Shown: one piece after another, positions 1 to 8,520 of the stretch | How positions within the stretch are numbered: the stretch's first letter is position 1 | Layout of the letters: each line of letters opens with the position of its first letter | Source of the DNA: Candidatus Palauibacter soopunensis | GTDB taxonomy: Bacteria > Gemmatimonadota > Gemmatimonadetes > Palauibacterales > Palauibacteraceae | Direction of reading: 5' to 3' | NCBI RefSeq assembly: GCF_947581735.1 | Contig: NZ_CANPVT010000007.1 | Location: 145,068-209,067, forward strand | Length of the DNA: 64,000 bases | Made by a program: the position numbers and the translations under genes | The notes under the pieces: model-generated | Databases searched by the model: none | Seen by the model: only the letters and a program-made list of their open reading frames with translations | Told to the model about the DNA's origin: nothing

Positions 1-3000
1 TATCTCCACTCGGCGGGGCTCGACATACCGCTCCTTCTCCACCCGGTCGTCGTCGTGGACCGGGACGCGTCCGGCCGCGTGCTCGACATCCGCGACCACT
101 CCGCCGAAGGCACGCGCGTGTCGGTCGTCCACGTCGTGCTCGACGACGCCCACCACGCCGAGGTCCGGGAGACGCTGGAAGCCGAGGTCCGGCGGCGCCT
201 CGAACTCGTGAGGGCCGTCACCGAGGACTTCTCTCCCATGATCGAGCAGGTGGGGACGCTCGTCAGTGAACTCGAGGCCAAGCGGACCGAGACGCCATGG
301 CGCAGCGCCGAATTCGAGGAGATCCAGGACCTCCTCCGGTGGCTCGTGGACCCCGGGTTCGTCTTCCTCGGCTATCGCGCCTACCAAATCGAGACGGATG
401 ACGCCGGTCGGGACTGGATCCGCGTCGACGAAGGGAGCGGGCTCGGGATCCTCCGGGCCGACGACACATCGAAATATTACGAACCCCGCCCCCTGGACGA
501 ACTCCCCGCCTACCTCCGCGCCCGGGTGCTGGGAGGCCCGCTCCTCATCATCTCGAAGACCAACGCCCAGAGTCCGATTCGGCGCAACGTCCGCATGGAC
601 TATGTGGGCATCAAGCGCCTGCGCCCGGACGGCACGGTGTACGGCGAGCACCGGTTCCTCGGCCTGTTCACGGCGAAGGCGTTCTCGCAGGACGCCTCCT
701 CCATCCCGATCCTGCGCCGCAAGCTGCGCGAGATCCTTCAGCAGGAAGCCGCGCCCCCGGGATCGCACGACTACAACGTCATCCTGGGGACGTTCAACTC
801 GATGCCGAAGGAGGAACTGTTCCTCGCCTCGGTGGAGGAGATCCGCTCCGTCATCGACGCGGTGATGGCGGCCGGAGGCGGGGACGATGTGAGGGTCACG
901 GCGCGTCCCGACCAGCTCGGCCGGGGCGTCCAGCTCCTCGTCATCCTCCCCAAGACCCATTTCTCCGGGCAGGTGCGGAGGCGGCTGCAGGCGGCGCTGA
1001 TCGAGGCCTACCGGGGGACCCTCCTCAACTATCACCTCGCGCTCGGCCAGGGCGACCAGGCGCGCCTCCACTTCTACCTGGCCCACGACCCGGACGAGGT
1101 GGGATCGGTCGACCTCGACGCCGTTCAGACCAAGGTCCGCGCGATCGTCCGCACCTGGGAGGAGCGCCTCGAGGACGCGCTCGATGCCGTCCACGGTCCC
1201 ACGCGGGGCCACGAACTCGCGACGCACGTCGTGCGTTTCTCCACCGGCTACCAGGCGGCGATGGACATCGACACCGCGGTCGAGGATGTGGCCTGTCTCG
1301 CGCGGCTGGCCGAGACGGGCGAGAGCCAGGTGCTGCTCAAACGGTCCCCGGGAGAAGGGGACGGGCGGCACTACCAGCTGCGGCTGTACGCCCGGAAGGG
1401 TCACTACGTCCTGAGCGACGTGATCCCCACGCTCGAGAACCTGGGGCTCCGGGTGCTCGACTCGCTCCGCTTCACGATCCAGCTCAAGGATGAGACGCCC
1501 GACGCGACGGAAGAGACGTTTGCGGCGCGCGTCCAGTCCTTCGAGGCCGAGGCGATGCGCGCCGGCGACCTCGATATCGCGGCCGCGCAGGACCGGATCG
1601 GCGACATGCTGCGGGCCATCCGGGCGGGGATCGCGGAAGATGACCGGCTGAACGAACTCATCGTGACCGCCGGTCTCACCTGGCGGGAGGTATCGGTACT
1701 CCGGGCCTACGCGGGCTACGAGTTCCGCGTCGGCGCCGTCGCGGCTCCCACGGGCGGCCAGTTTCCGCTCACGGCGTACCCCGACATCGCGCGCTGCATC
1801 TTCCGGGCCTTCGAGGCACGCTTCGATCCGGAGGCACAGGAGGGGGCGGCCGACACGATGCGGCGTCTGAAGCGCGAGTTCGCGCGCGGGCTGGCTTCGG
1901 TGCGCGGGATCGAGGACGACCGGACGCTGCGGCGGATGATGGAACTCGTCCACGCCACCGTGCGCACGAACCATTATCGGGGCGAGTTGCGCCGGTCGCC
2001 CCTTCTCGCGCTCAAGATCTCGAGCCGCTCCGTCGACTTCATTCCGGAGCCGAAGCCGAAGCACGAAGTCTACCTGCGCGGCCCCCGCACGGAGGCCGCC
2101 CACCTGCGCATGGACGACGTGGCGCGCGGCGGGATCAGGTGGAGCGACCGCTACGGGGATTTCCGGGTGGAAGTGCTCGGACTCGTGAAGACGCAGAGGG
2201 TGAAGAACGCCGTCATCGTGCCCGGCGGCGCGAAGGGTGCCTTCATCGTGAAGGGCCTGCCGGAGGGTCGCAACGAACGGCTCGCGGCAGGGCTGGACAG
2301 TTACCGGGATTTCATTCGCGGGCTGCTGGAAGTCTCGGATGACGTTGTCGACGGCGAGGTGACCCAACCCCGGGGGATGGTGATCCACGACGGACCCGAC
2401 CCCTACCTCGTCGTCGCGGCGGACAAAGGGACGGCGAAGAACTCGGATACGGCCAACGAACTCGCGGCGGAAGCGGGCTTCTGGCTCGATGATGCCTTCG
2501 CCTCCGGCGGATCGCAGGGGTACGACCACAAGAAAGAGGGGATCACGGCCCGCGGCGCGTGGGAATGCGTGAAGCGCCACTTCCGCGAAGCGGACATCGA
2601 CTACGAGAACGAACCCTTCACGGCGGTCGGCATCGGGGACATGAGCGGCGACGTGTTCGGCAACGGGATGTTGCTCAGCAAGCAGATCCAGCTCGTCGCC
2701 GCCTTCGATCACCGCGACATCTTCCTCGATCCGAACCCGGATCCGAAGGCGTCGTGGGAGGAGCGGAAACGGCTGTTCGAGCTCCCCGCCTCATCGTGGG
2801 CCGACTACGACGCCGAACTTCTGAGCGAAGGGGGCGGCGTCTACGACCGAACGGAGAAGCAGATCCCCCTCTCGCCGCAGATCCGCGAGCGCCTCGCCAT
2901 CGATGACGAGGAGATGAACGGGAACGAGCTGATCCGCGCGATCCTGTCGGCGCCGGTCGACCTCCTCTGGAACGGCGGCATCGGCACGTACGTGAAGGCG

Positions 3001-4527
3001 AGTTCGGAACGCCACGCCGATGTCGGCGACCCGAGCGGCGATCCCACGCGGGTCGACGCAACGGACATTCGGGCGCGGGTCGTGGGGGAGGGCGGAAATC
3101 TCGGCTTCACGCAGCGCGCGCGGGTGGAATACGCGCTCCGCGGGGGGAGCATCAACACCGACGCCGTGGACAACTCCGCCGGTGTCGACATGTCCGACCA
3201 CGAGGTCAACCTCAAGATCCTGCTGGGCGCCCCGCTGTCGCGCGGAGGGATCGACTACGGGGCGCGAAACGATCTGCTCCGCGAGTGCACCGATGAGGTC
3301 GCGTGGAAAGTCCTCCGCAACACGTACAGCCAGAGCCTCGCGATCAGCCTGGACTACATCCGGGCGCGGCGCGCGCCCGCCGCATTCCACGAGGTGATCC
3401 AGCGCTTCGAGCGGGAGGGGATCCTGGATCCGGCCCTCGAATACCTGCCGGCGGGCGAGGAACTCATCGAACGGGAGAATGCCGGGGCGCACCTCACGAG
3501 GCCCGAACTCGCCACCGTAATGGCCTACTCCAAGCTCCACCTCAAGCATGCGCTCACGGAGTCCAGCGTGTCCCGCGACCCGGCCATGATGGAGCTCGTG
3601 GAGGATTACTTCCCCTTCGGGGCGCTGAAGGAGGTCGAGACGGCGGACCTCGAGGAGCACCGGCTGCGCCCGAACATCTCGAGCATGCTGCTGACGAACC
3701 GCTACGTGGACCGCATGGGCGCCACGAGCCACATCCGGCTCATGGAGGAGACCGGCCGCGCCGCCGCGACCGTCGCCCGCACCTGGTATGTGGCGTCACG
3801 GATCGCGGACGCCGAGGATCTGTACGAGCGGCTGCGCGTCGCCGATGTCCGGATGCGGAGCGGGGCGCAGAACGAGTGCTACCTCGCCATGGCCGACGCG
3901 CTGACGCGCGCGACGCGATGGCTCCTGCAGCGCACCGACCCCGCGGAGCCGGTCAGCGAGGCGATCGAGTGGCTGCACGACCCCGTGCGGGCGGTCCGCG
4001 AGGCCCTGCCGGAACTGCTCACCGCGGAGCGGCTGGAGCGGTTCGAGTCGACCTGCTCGCTGCACGAGATGGACGGACTCGATCCGGACGGCGCGGCGCA
4101 ACTGGCGACCTTCCGCTACGTGGACGAACTGCTGCCGATCGCCAGCCTCATCCGCGAGACGGGCGCCGGCACGCGCGAGGTCGGCGCCGTGTACTTCGGT
4201 CTCGCCGAGGAGATCGACTTTCCGTGGCTGCGGAGCCGCGTCTACTCGCTGGCCACGGACGATCCGTGGGACCAGAGGGCGGCGCGCATCCTCGTCACGC
4301 GACTCGAACGCGCGCGCTCGCGCATGGCGGCGCAGATCATCGCCGGTGCCGAAGCGTCGACGACGGACGACGCGATGCGATCCTTCCGGCGGCGGAATGC
4401 CGTGGGGTTGAGTCGAATCCGGAACGTGATCGCCGACGTGCGGAGCACCGGGGCGGAACTCCCCGGGCTCGTCGTGGCCGTCGACGCCGTCAACGATCCG
4501 GGGATCCTGGAACCCCCGGACCGCTGA
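1..4527 (+). CDS. NAD-specific glutamate dehydrogenase, large (180 kDa) class, 5' end outside window
   Basis: The frame is open from base 1 and the residues before the first GTG (position 55) read YLHSAGLDIPLLLHPVVVVD, which matches the N-terminal part of this family, so the true start lies upstream and the GTG is internal. About 1,508 residues are visible against a usual length near 1,600. The enzyme oxidatively deaminates glutamate to 2-oxoglutarate with NAD in the cytoplasm. The catalytic core lies about two-fifths to two-thirds along the visible protein: VARGGIRWSDRYGDF, the lysine-bearing VPGGAKGAFIVKG, KGTAKNSDTANELA and GIGDMSGDVFGNGM. The long N-terminal part is the ACT-like regulatory region of the class and the C-terminal part is helical. 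It faces glutamine synthetase with 39 bp between stop codons, so glutamate breakdown and ammonium assimilation sit side by side. Confidence 0.95.
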   Translation, partial: YLHSAGLDIPLLLHPVVVVDRDASGRVLDIRDHSAEGTRVSVVHVVLDDAHHAEVRETLEAEVRRRLELVRAVTEDFSPMIEQVGTLVSELEAKRTETPWRSAEFEEIQDLLRWLVDPGFVFLGYRAYQIETDDAGRDWIRVDEGSGLGILRADDTSKYYEPRPLDELPAYLRARVLGGPLLIISKTNAQSPIRRNVRMDYVGIKRLRPDGTVYGEHRFLGLFTAKAFSQDASSIPILRRKLREILQQEAAPPGSHDYNVILGTFNSMPKEELFLASVEEIRSVIDAVMAAGGGDDVRVTARPDQLGRGVQLLVILPKTHFSGQVRRRLQAALIEAYRGTLLNYHLALGQGDQARLHFYLAHDPDEVGSVDLDAVQTKVRAIVRTWEERLEDALDAVHGPTRGHELATHVVRFSTGYQAAMDIDTAVEDVACLARLAETGESQVLLKRSPGEGDGRHYQLRLYARKGHYVLSDVIPTLENLGLRVLDSLRFTIQLKDETPDATEETFAARVQSFEAEAMRAGDLDIAAAQDRIGDMLRAIRAGIAEDDRLNELIVTAGLTWREVSVLRAYAGYEFRVGAVAAPTGGQFPLTAYPDIARCIFRAFEARFDPEAQEGAADTMRRLKREFARGLASVRGIEDDRTLRRMMELVHATVRTNHYRGELRRSPLLALKISSRSVDFIPEPKPKHEVYLRGPRTEAAHLRMDDVARGGIRWSDRYGDFRVEVLGLVKTQRVKNAVIVPGGAKGAFIVKGLPEGRNERLAAGLDSYRDFIRGLLEVSDDVVDGEVTQPRGMVIHDGPDPYLVVAADKGTAKNSDTANELAAEAGFWLDDAFASGGSQGYDHKKEGITARGAWECVKRHFREADIDYENEPFTAVGIGDMSGDVFGNGMLLSKQIQLVAAFDHRDIFLDPNPDPKASWEERKRLFELPASSWADYDAELLSEGGGVYDRTEKQIPLSPQIRERLAIDDEEMNGNELIRAILSAPVDLLWNGGIGTYVKASSERHADVGDPSGDPTRVDATDIRARVVGEGGNLGFTQRARVEYALRGGSINTDAVDNSAGVDMSDHEVNLKILLGAPLSRGGIDYGARNDLLRECTDEVAWKVLRNTYSQSLAISLDYIRARRAPAAFHEVIQRFEREGILDPALEYLPAGEELIERENAGAHLTRPELATVMAYSKLHLKHALTESSVSRDPAMMELVEDYFPFGALKEVETADLEEHRLRPNISSMLLTNRYVDRMGATSHIRLMEETGRAAATVARTWYVASRIADAEDLYERLRVADVRMRSGAQNECYLAMADALTRATRWLLQRTDPAEPVSEAIEWLHDPVRAVREALPELLTAERLERFESTCSLHEMDGLDPDGAAQLATFRYVDELLPIASLIRETGAGTREVGAVYFGLAEEIDFPWLRSRVYSLATDDPWDQRAARILVTRLERARSRMAAQIIAGAEASTTDDAMRSFRRRNAVGLSRIRNVIADVRSTGAELPGLVVAVDAVNDPGILEPPDR

Positions 4528-4566
4528 TCGGCTTCAGCCGGCCGCGCGTGGGCTGGCAGTTGTGGG

Positions 4567-5967
4567 CTAGTAGTTGACGTACTGCTCGAGTTCCCACTCG
4601 GAGACCGACGCCACGTAGTCGCTCCACTCGGCCTTCTTGCGGCTCACGAACTGCTCGAAGATGTGATCGCCGAGCGCGTCCTTCATCACTTCGTTCGCCT
4701 CGAGTTCCTCCACGGCCTCGCCGAGATTCGCGGGCAGCACCTCGAGCCCGATCCTCGCCCGCTCCTCATCGGACAGCTTCCACACGTTCGTGTCGAGCGG
4801 CGGGCCGGGATCGATCTGGTTCTCGATGCCGTCGAGGCCGGCGGCGAGCTGGACGGCCGTCGCCAGGTAGCCGTTGCAGGACGGGTCGGGCATGCGGAAC
4901 TCGAGCCGCGTTCCGACGCCGCGCTGCTCCGGGATACGGATCATCGGCGAGCGGTTCCGCTGCGACCACGCGATGGAGATCGGCGCCTCGTAGCCCGGAA
5001 CGAGCCGCTTGTAGCTGTTCACGATCGGGTTGGTGACCGCCGCGATGGCCCGCGCGTGCTTCTTGAGGCCGCCGATGTAGTGGAGCATGACCTCCGCCAA
5101 CTGGTAGTCGGCGTCCGGGTCGTGGAAGATGTTCTTCCCATCCTTGAACAGCGACTGGTGCGTGTGCATGCCCGAGCCGTTCGCGCCGAAGATGGGCTTC
5201 GGCATGAACGTCGCGTGGAGCCCGTGCGCATGCGCGATGTTGCGGACGATGAACTTGAAGGTCATGAGGTCGTCCGCGGTCCGCAGCGCCTCGCCGTACT
5301 TGAAGTCGATCTCGTGCTGGCCCTCGGCGACTTCGTGGTGCGCGGCCTCGATGTCGAGCCCCATCGCCTCCATCCCGGTGACCATCTCACGCCGCGCGCG
5401 CTCGGCGAGGTCCGACGGCGTGAGGTCGAAGTACCCGCCATTGTCGTGGGTGACGAAGTTGCAGCTGCCGTCATCGTTCGTGTTGAAGAGGAAGAACTCG
5501 GCCTCGACGGCGGAGTACATCGTGTAGCCCATCGCCTCGGCCCTGGCGACGACGCGCTTCAGCGCCGCGCGCGGGCAGCCGCCGAACGGCTTGTTGTACG
5601 GGCGCCGGACGTCGCAGTACATCTGGGCCACCCGGGCGTCCGGGTTCCCCCACGGGAAGATCCGGAACGTGTCCAGGTCCGGCCTGAGGAGCATGTCGCT
5701 CTCCTCGATGCGCACGTAGCCCGCGATCGACGAGCCGTCGAACATGACCTTCGCGTCGAACCCGTCTTCGAGCTTGCTCGTGGGGACCTCGACATTCTTC
5801 GCGAAACCGTTGATGTCGATGAAGATGAGACGAAGGAAGCGGACGTTCAGATCCTCGCAGAGCTTCAGGATCGCGTCCCGGTCGCCCGAGGCGACGATGC
5901 TCCCGTAGTCGTCGTATCGAATGTGCGAGGGGTGTTCACTGGGTGCCGCAAAAACGGCGTCGGACAT
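4567..5967 (-). CDS. glnA: glutamine synthetase type I
   Basis: ATP-dependent ligase making glutamine from glutamate and ammonium; 466 residues, a normal GSI subunit length. Visible family blocks include MFDGSSIAGYV near residue 75, the glutamate-binding region NGSGMHTHQSLF, and NRSPMIRIP with the following LEFRMPDPSCNGYLA. At the place where enterobacterial enzymes carry the adenylylated tyrosine (NLYDLPPEE), this protein reads NVWKLSDEE with tryptophan at about residue 396, so classical adenylylation at that site cannot occur. The C-terminus resembles the GSI-alpha group. The ATG is preceded by GGAGG at an 8-nt distance. It is monocistronic and convergent with the glutamate dehydrogenase. 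Regulation must be by other means, for example transcription or feedback. Confidence 0.97.
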   Translation of the reverse strand: MSDAVFAAPSEHPSHIRYDDYGSIVASGDRDAILKLCEDLNVRFLRLIFIDINGFAKNVEVPTSKLEDGFDAKVMFDGSSIAGYVRIEESDMLLRPDLDTFRIFPWGNPDARVAQMYCDVRRPYNKPFGGCPRAALKRVVARAEAMGYTMYSAVEAEFFLFNTNDDGSCNFVTHDNGGYFDLTPSDLAERARREMVTGMEAMGLDIEAAHHEVAEGQHEIDFKYGEALRTADDLMTFKFIVRNIAHAHGLHATFMPKPIFGANGSGMHTHQSLFKDGKNIFHDPDADYQLAEVMLHYIGGLKKHARAIAAVTNPIVNSYKRLVPGYEAPISIAWSQRNRSPMIRIPEQRGVGTRLEFRMPDPSCNGYLATAVQLAAGLDGIENQIDPGPPLDTNVWKLSDEERARIGLEVLPANLGEAVEELEANEVMKDALGDHIFEQFVSRKKAEWSDYVASVSEWELEQYVNY

Positions 5968-6112
5968 GGCGCGACCTCCGGGTCACTTGGGGGCGTACTA
6001 AGGGGGGGTTCGTACGTTCGGTTCCGCGGCTGGCGGTCGGGCACGACCCGCAATGTCGCGAGGCACTATGGGGAGCGGATCGGCCATCGTCAACCTTGCT
6101 CGCCGCCGCCGG

Positions 6113-6153
6113 ACCATCAGGGGTCCCGCCGCCGAACCATCGGGGGTCCCGCC
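6113..6153. repeat. two 18-bp direct repeats, 23-bp period
   Basis: ACCATCAGGGGTCCCGCC at 6113-6130 recurs with one mismatch at 6136-6153. The first copy also contains a GGACC/GGTCC inverted pair. The pair lies in the 202-bp space between the glnA start and the PPTase stop, 146-186 bp upstream of the glnA ATG and just downstream of the PPTase stop. It could be a tandem operator for glnA, a 3' structure, or chance in GC-rich DNA. No other clear signal is seen in this interval. Confidence 0.4.
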
Positions 6154-6169
6154 ACGGTGCGACGGACCG

Positions 6170-6862
6170 CTAGGGCCAACTCCATTGCCGGACGGATTTC
6201 GGCCTCCGGGAGCATGCCACGGCGCCCGTGAAGCCTTCTCCGGGGAAGAGGTCCATCAACCACCAGGAGCGCCCGTCGAGCTCCCCGCGAATCGTGTCGA
6301 CGCGGCCCAGCGGACGTGACAGGCCGAGTCCGGCGGCCTTGAGGATCGACTCCTTCCGGGCCCAGATCCGGAAGAACTCCGGCCTGGCCGCCGAGGTCTC
6401 CCAGTCGGACCGGAGGCGGCGTTCTTCGGGGGAGAGGTGGTCGCGCGCGAGGGCCCCCGGGTAGCTGAGCGGCCGGATGCGTTCGATGTCGACGCCGATC
6501 TCGCCGAGCTGGCCCACCGCGCAGAGCGCGAGTCCGCCGGAATGGCTGAGGTTGAAGAAGAACAGGGGAGCGTCGCCGGCCCCGTCGCCCGCCCGCGTCG
6601 ACACGAGCCGGGGCTTTCCGTGCTCTCCGTACTCCAGCGCCAGCTCGCCGGGCGGGATCTGCAGGTACTCGGAGAGGAGACGCCGCAGCGCGATGCGGGC
6701 GCGGCGGAACCGCGCGCGCGCCTTCGCGCTGACGAGTCGCTCGGCCCGGGCCCGCTCGTCGGGGCTCAGGAGGGCGCGGCCGCCGGACCCGTCACGGGCG
6801 GAGAGGTCGATCCTCCACACGTGAAGGTCGGACCCCGGCAGCCCCGGGGGACGGGGGCCCAC
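6170..6862 (-). CDS. 4'-phosphopantetheinyl transferase, Sfp type
   Basis: Transfers the phosphopantetheine arm of CoA to a carrier-protein serine. At 230 residues it has the two-lobed Sfp/AcpT length. Diagnostic blocks are FNLSHSGGLALCAV, GVDIERIRP (Mg-binding acidic residues) and FFRIWARKESILKAAGLGL, the W-(A)-(R)-K-E-(S/A)-x-x-K-A signature. It starts 17 bp after the stop of the upstream nucleotide-sugar epimerase and is probably cotranscribed with it. No polyketide, peptide synthetase or acyl carrier gene is in the window, so the partner is unknown. It could serve fatty-acid ACP or a distant secondary-metabolite locus. Confidence 0.92.
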   Translation of the reverse strand: MGPRPPGLPGSDLHVWRIDLSARDGSGGRALLSPDERARAERLVSAKARARFRRARIALRRLLSEYLQIPPGELALEYGEHGKPRLVSTRAGDGAGDAPLFFFNLSHSGGLALCAVGQLGEIGVDIERIRPLSYPGALARDHLSPEERRLRSDWETSAARPEFFRIWARKESILKAAGLGLSRPLGRVDTIRGELDGRSWWLMDLFPGEGFTGAVACSRRPKSVRQWSWP

Positions 6863-6879
6863 GGGCCAGTTCCCGCCGT

Positions 6880-7908
6880 TCAGAGGGCGGCGTACCAGTC
6901 GAGCGTGGACCGAAGACCTTCGAGGAGCGTCCGGCGTGGTTCGTATCCCAGCCGTTCCCGGGCCTTCGAGATGTCCGCATAGGAATGCCGTACGTCACCG
7001 GCCCGGAAGCCCTCGTACAGGGGTTCCGCGCTTCCCACGTCCGGCCGCTTCTCCGCGAGCCCCGACCGGATGAGGGCGAACAGTTCGTTCAGCGTCGTGG
7101 GATCTCCCGCGGCGACGTTGTAGACGCCGAGCGCCGTCTCCGCCCCCGTCGTGGCGGCGAGCAGGTTCGCCTGTACCACGTTGTCGATGTAGCAGTAATC
7201 CCGGGTCGTCTTCCCGTCCCCGTAGATCCGGCACGGCTTTCCCGCGAGCATCCGCAGGGTCCAGCGCGGTATGACGGCGGCGTACGGGCCGTCGGGATCC
7301 TGCCTCTTGCCGAAGACGTTGAAATAACGGAGTCCGACGACCTCGAGGTTGTAGCTGCGGCGGTACATCTCCGCGTACAGCTCGTTGACGCGCTTCGTGG
7401 CCGCATAGGGGGATGCCGGGTTTCCGATGCGGGCTTCCACTTTCGGGAGGTGGGGCGAATCCCCGTACACCGAACTCGACGAGGCGTATACGAGACGGGA
7501 GACGTCGGCGTCGCGGGCCGCGTCCAGCACGTTGATGAACCCCTCGACGTTGCGGGCATACGTCTCCTGCGGCTCCTTGACGGATCGGGGCACCGAACCC
7601 AGCGCGGCCTGGTGCAGCACGATGTCGATATCGCGGCACGCATCGACGACGGCGCCGGCCTCGACGACGTCCCGCTCGACGAAACGGCAGCGGCCCACAG
7701 GGGCGCCCGAGGCCGCCACGGCTTCGTCGAGGTTGCCGCGGTGTCCGGTCGAGAGGTCGTCGAGCACCACGACCTCCTGTCCCAGCGTCAGGAGCCGCTC
7801 GACGAGGTGGGATCCGATGAAACCGGCGCCCCCCGTGACCAGCCATCGCCGGGGGGCCGCCGCGAGTTCTTCACAGGCAAGATCATAGGCGGTTTTCACG
7901 CGCAACAT
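6880..7908 (-). CDS. NAD-dependent nucleotide-sugar epimerase (extended SDR, WbpP-like)
   Basis: Likely C4 epimerase acting on a UDP-hexose or UDP-N-acetylhexosamine. The N-terminal part WLVTGGAGFIGSHL carries the GxxGxxG NAD site. Mid-protein YASSSSVYGDSP gives the catalytic Ser region and SPYAATKRVNELY gives YxxxK. I start at ATG 7908 (MLRVKTAYDLA), because WbpP/TviC-type enzymes begin at about this distance from the glycine motif; an in-frame start at 8025 would add 39 proline/arginine-rich residues of no family character. The UDP-sugar dehydrogenase at 11782-13239 is of the partner type, so the two could together make a UDP-uronic acid such as UDP-GalNAcA for a surface polysaccharide (inference). 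Substrate is not fixed by sequence alone. Confidence 0.88.
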   Translation of the reverse strand: MLRVKTAYDLACEELAAAPRRWLVTGGAGFIGSHLVERLLTLGQEVVVLDDLSTGHRGNLDEAVAASGAPVGRCRFVERDVVEAGAVVDACRDIDIVLHQAALGSVPRSVKEPQETYARNVEGFINVLDAARDADVSRLVYASSSSVYGDSPHLPKVEARIGNPASPYAATKRVNELYAEMYRRSYNLEVVGLRYFNVFGKRQDPDGPYAAVIPRWTLRMLAGKPCRIYGDGKTTRDYCYIDNVVQANLLAATTGAETALGVYNVAAGDPTTLNELFALIRSGLAEKRPDVGSAEPLYEGFRAGDVRHSYADISKARERLGYEPRRTLLEGLRSTLDWYAAL

Positions 7909-8066
7909 GTTATGCTTGGGGCGGCGGACGGCGGAACCCCTCGCGCCGCCGCGCGCGCCGCGTACTTGAAACCTGCCCCCTGCCGGGCGGAGTATGAGGG
8001 GGACCGGCGAAGGCACGCCGGGCAACGCCGGTCGGGTTCGGGCGACCGCGGAGTCGGAAAGGCGCC

Positions 8067-8444
8067 ATGGCCGAAGAAGGCATGAACGAGATCCTGAGGA
8101 AGAAGATCTGGAGGAAGCTCCAGGCTCTCCCCGAGGACAAGCAGTACGAGGTCGTCGATTTCATCGACTATCTCGCGTCGAAGTACGCGTCCCGGCCGGC
8201 CGCCGGCGCAGATCCGTTCCAGCACTTCGCCGAATCCGTCCATCGGGGGCTGCGGAGGACGCGGGCCTCGACGACCGCGGTCAAGGGAACGATGAAGGTG
8301 CTCGGCGCGGCCGACCGCGTGATCGACTCGTTCCGCGAAGCCGGGCGGGGATTCCTCGCCGAACTCGAAGCGGGCAACCCGGAACCGGAGCCCAAAGAGG
8401 ATCGCCCGCCGCCCGAGACGCGCGAGATCGTGGTCGACCCCTAG
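8067..8444 (+). CDS. small helical protein, DUF2281-like N-terminus
   Basis: 125 residues, not recognised with certainty. Residues 8-40 (KKIWRKLQALPEDKQYEVVD, then FIDYLASKY) form the amphipathic helix pair typical of DUF2281-like and other small toxin-antitoxin-associated proteins. The rest is charged with a proline/glutamate-rich tail and no membrane segment. GGAAAGG lies just before the ATG. It diverges from the epimerase, whose start is 158 bp away, and precedes guaB by 76 bp. No toxin-like partner is adjacent, so I do not call it an antitoxin. Function unknown. Confidence 0.7.
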   Translation: MAEEGMNEILRKKIWRKLQALPEDKQYEVVDFIDYLASKYASRPAAGADPFQHFAESVHRGLRRTRASTTAVKGTMKVLGAADRVIDSFREAGRGFLAELEAGNPEPEPKEDRPPPETREIVVDP

Positions 8445-8486
8445 GACCCGTGCGGTCGCCGCGGCGGTCGAACGCCGGGCGCTCGT

Positions 8487-8515
8487 TTGACGTCGCGCGG
8501 GCCGTCGCCTACGAT
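8487..8515 (+). promoter_or_regulatory. guaB promoter, leaderless geometry
   Basis: TTGACG at 8487-8492, a 17-nt spacer and TACGAT at 8510-8515. Only 5 nt separate the -10 hexamer from the guaB ATG at 8521, so transcription should begin at or beside the A of the start codon. No Shine-Dalgarno is present. Prediction by eye. Confidence 0.6.
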
Positions 8516-8520
8516 GGCGC

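Noticed and set aside
4663-6231. Plus-strand frame of 522 codons opposite glnA
   Set aside because: Shadow of glnA; no motif and antisense to a fully conserved enzyme.
8067-8444. Antitoxin call for the small helical protein
   Set aside because: Only a weak DUF2281-like resemblance and no toxin gene beside it.
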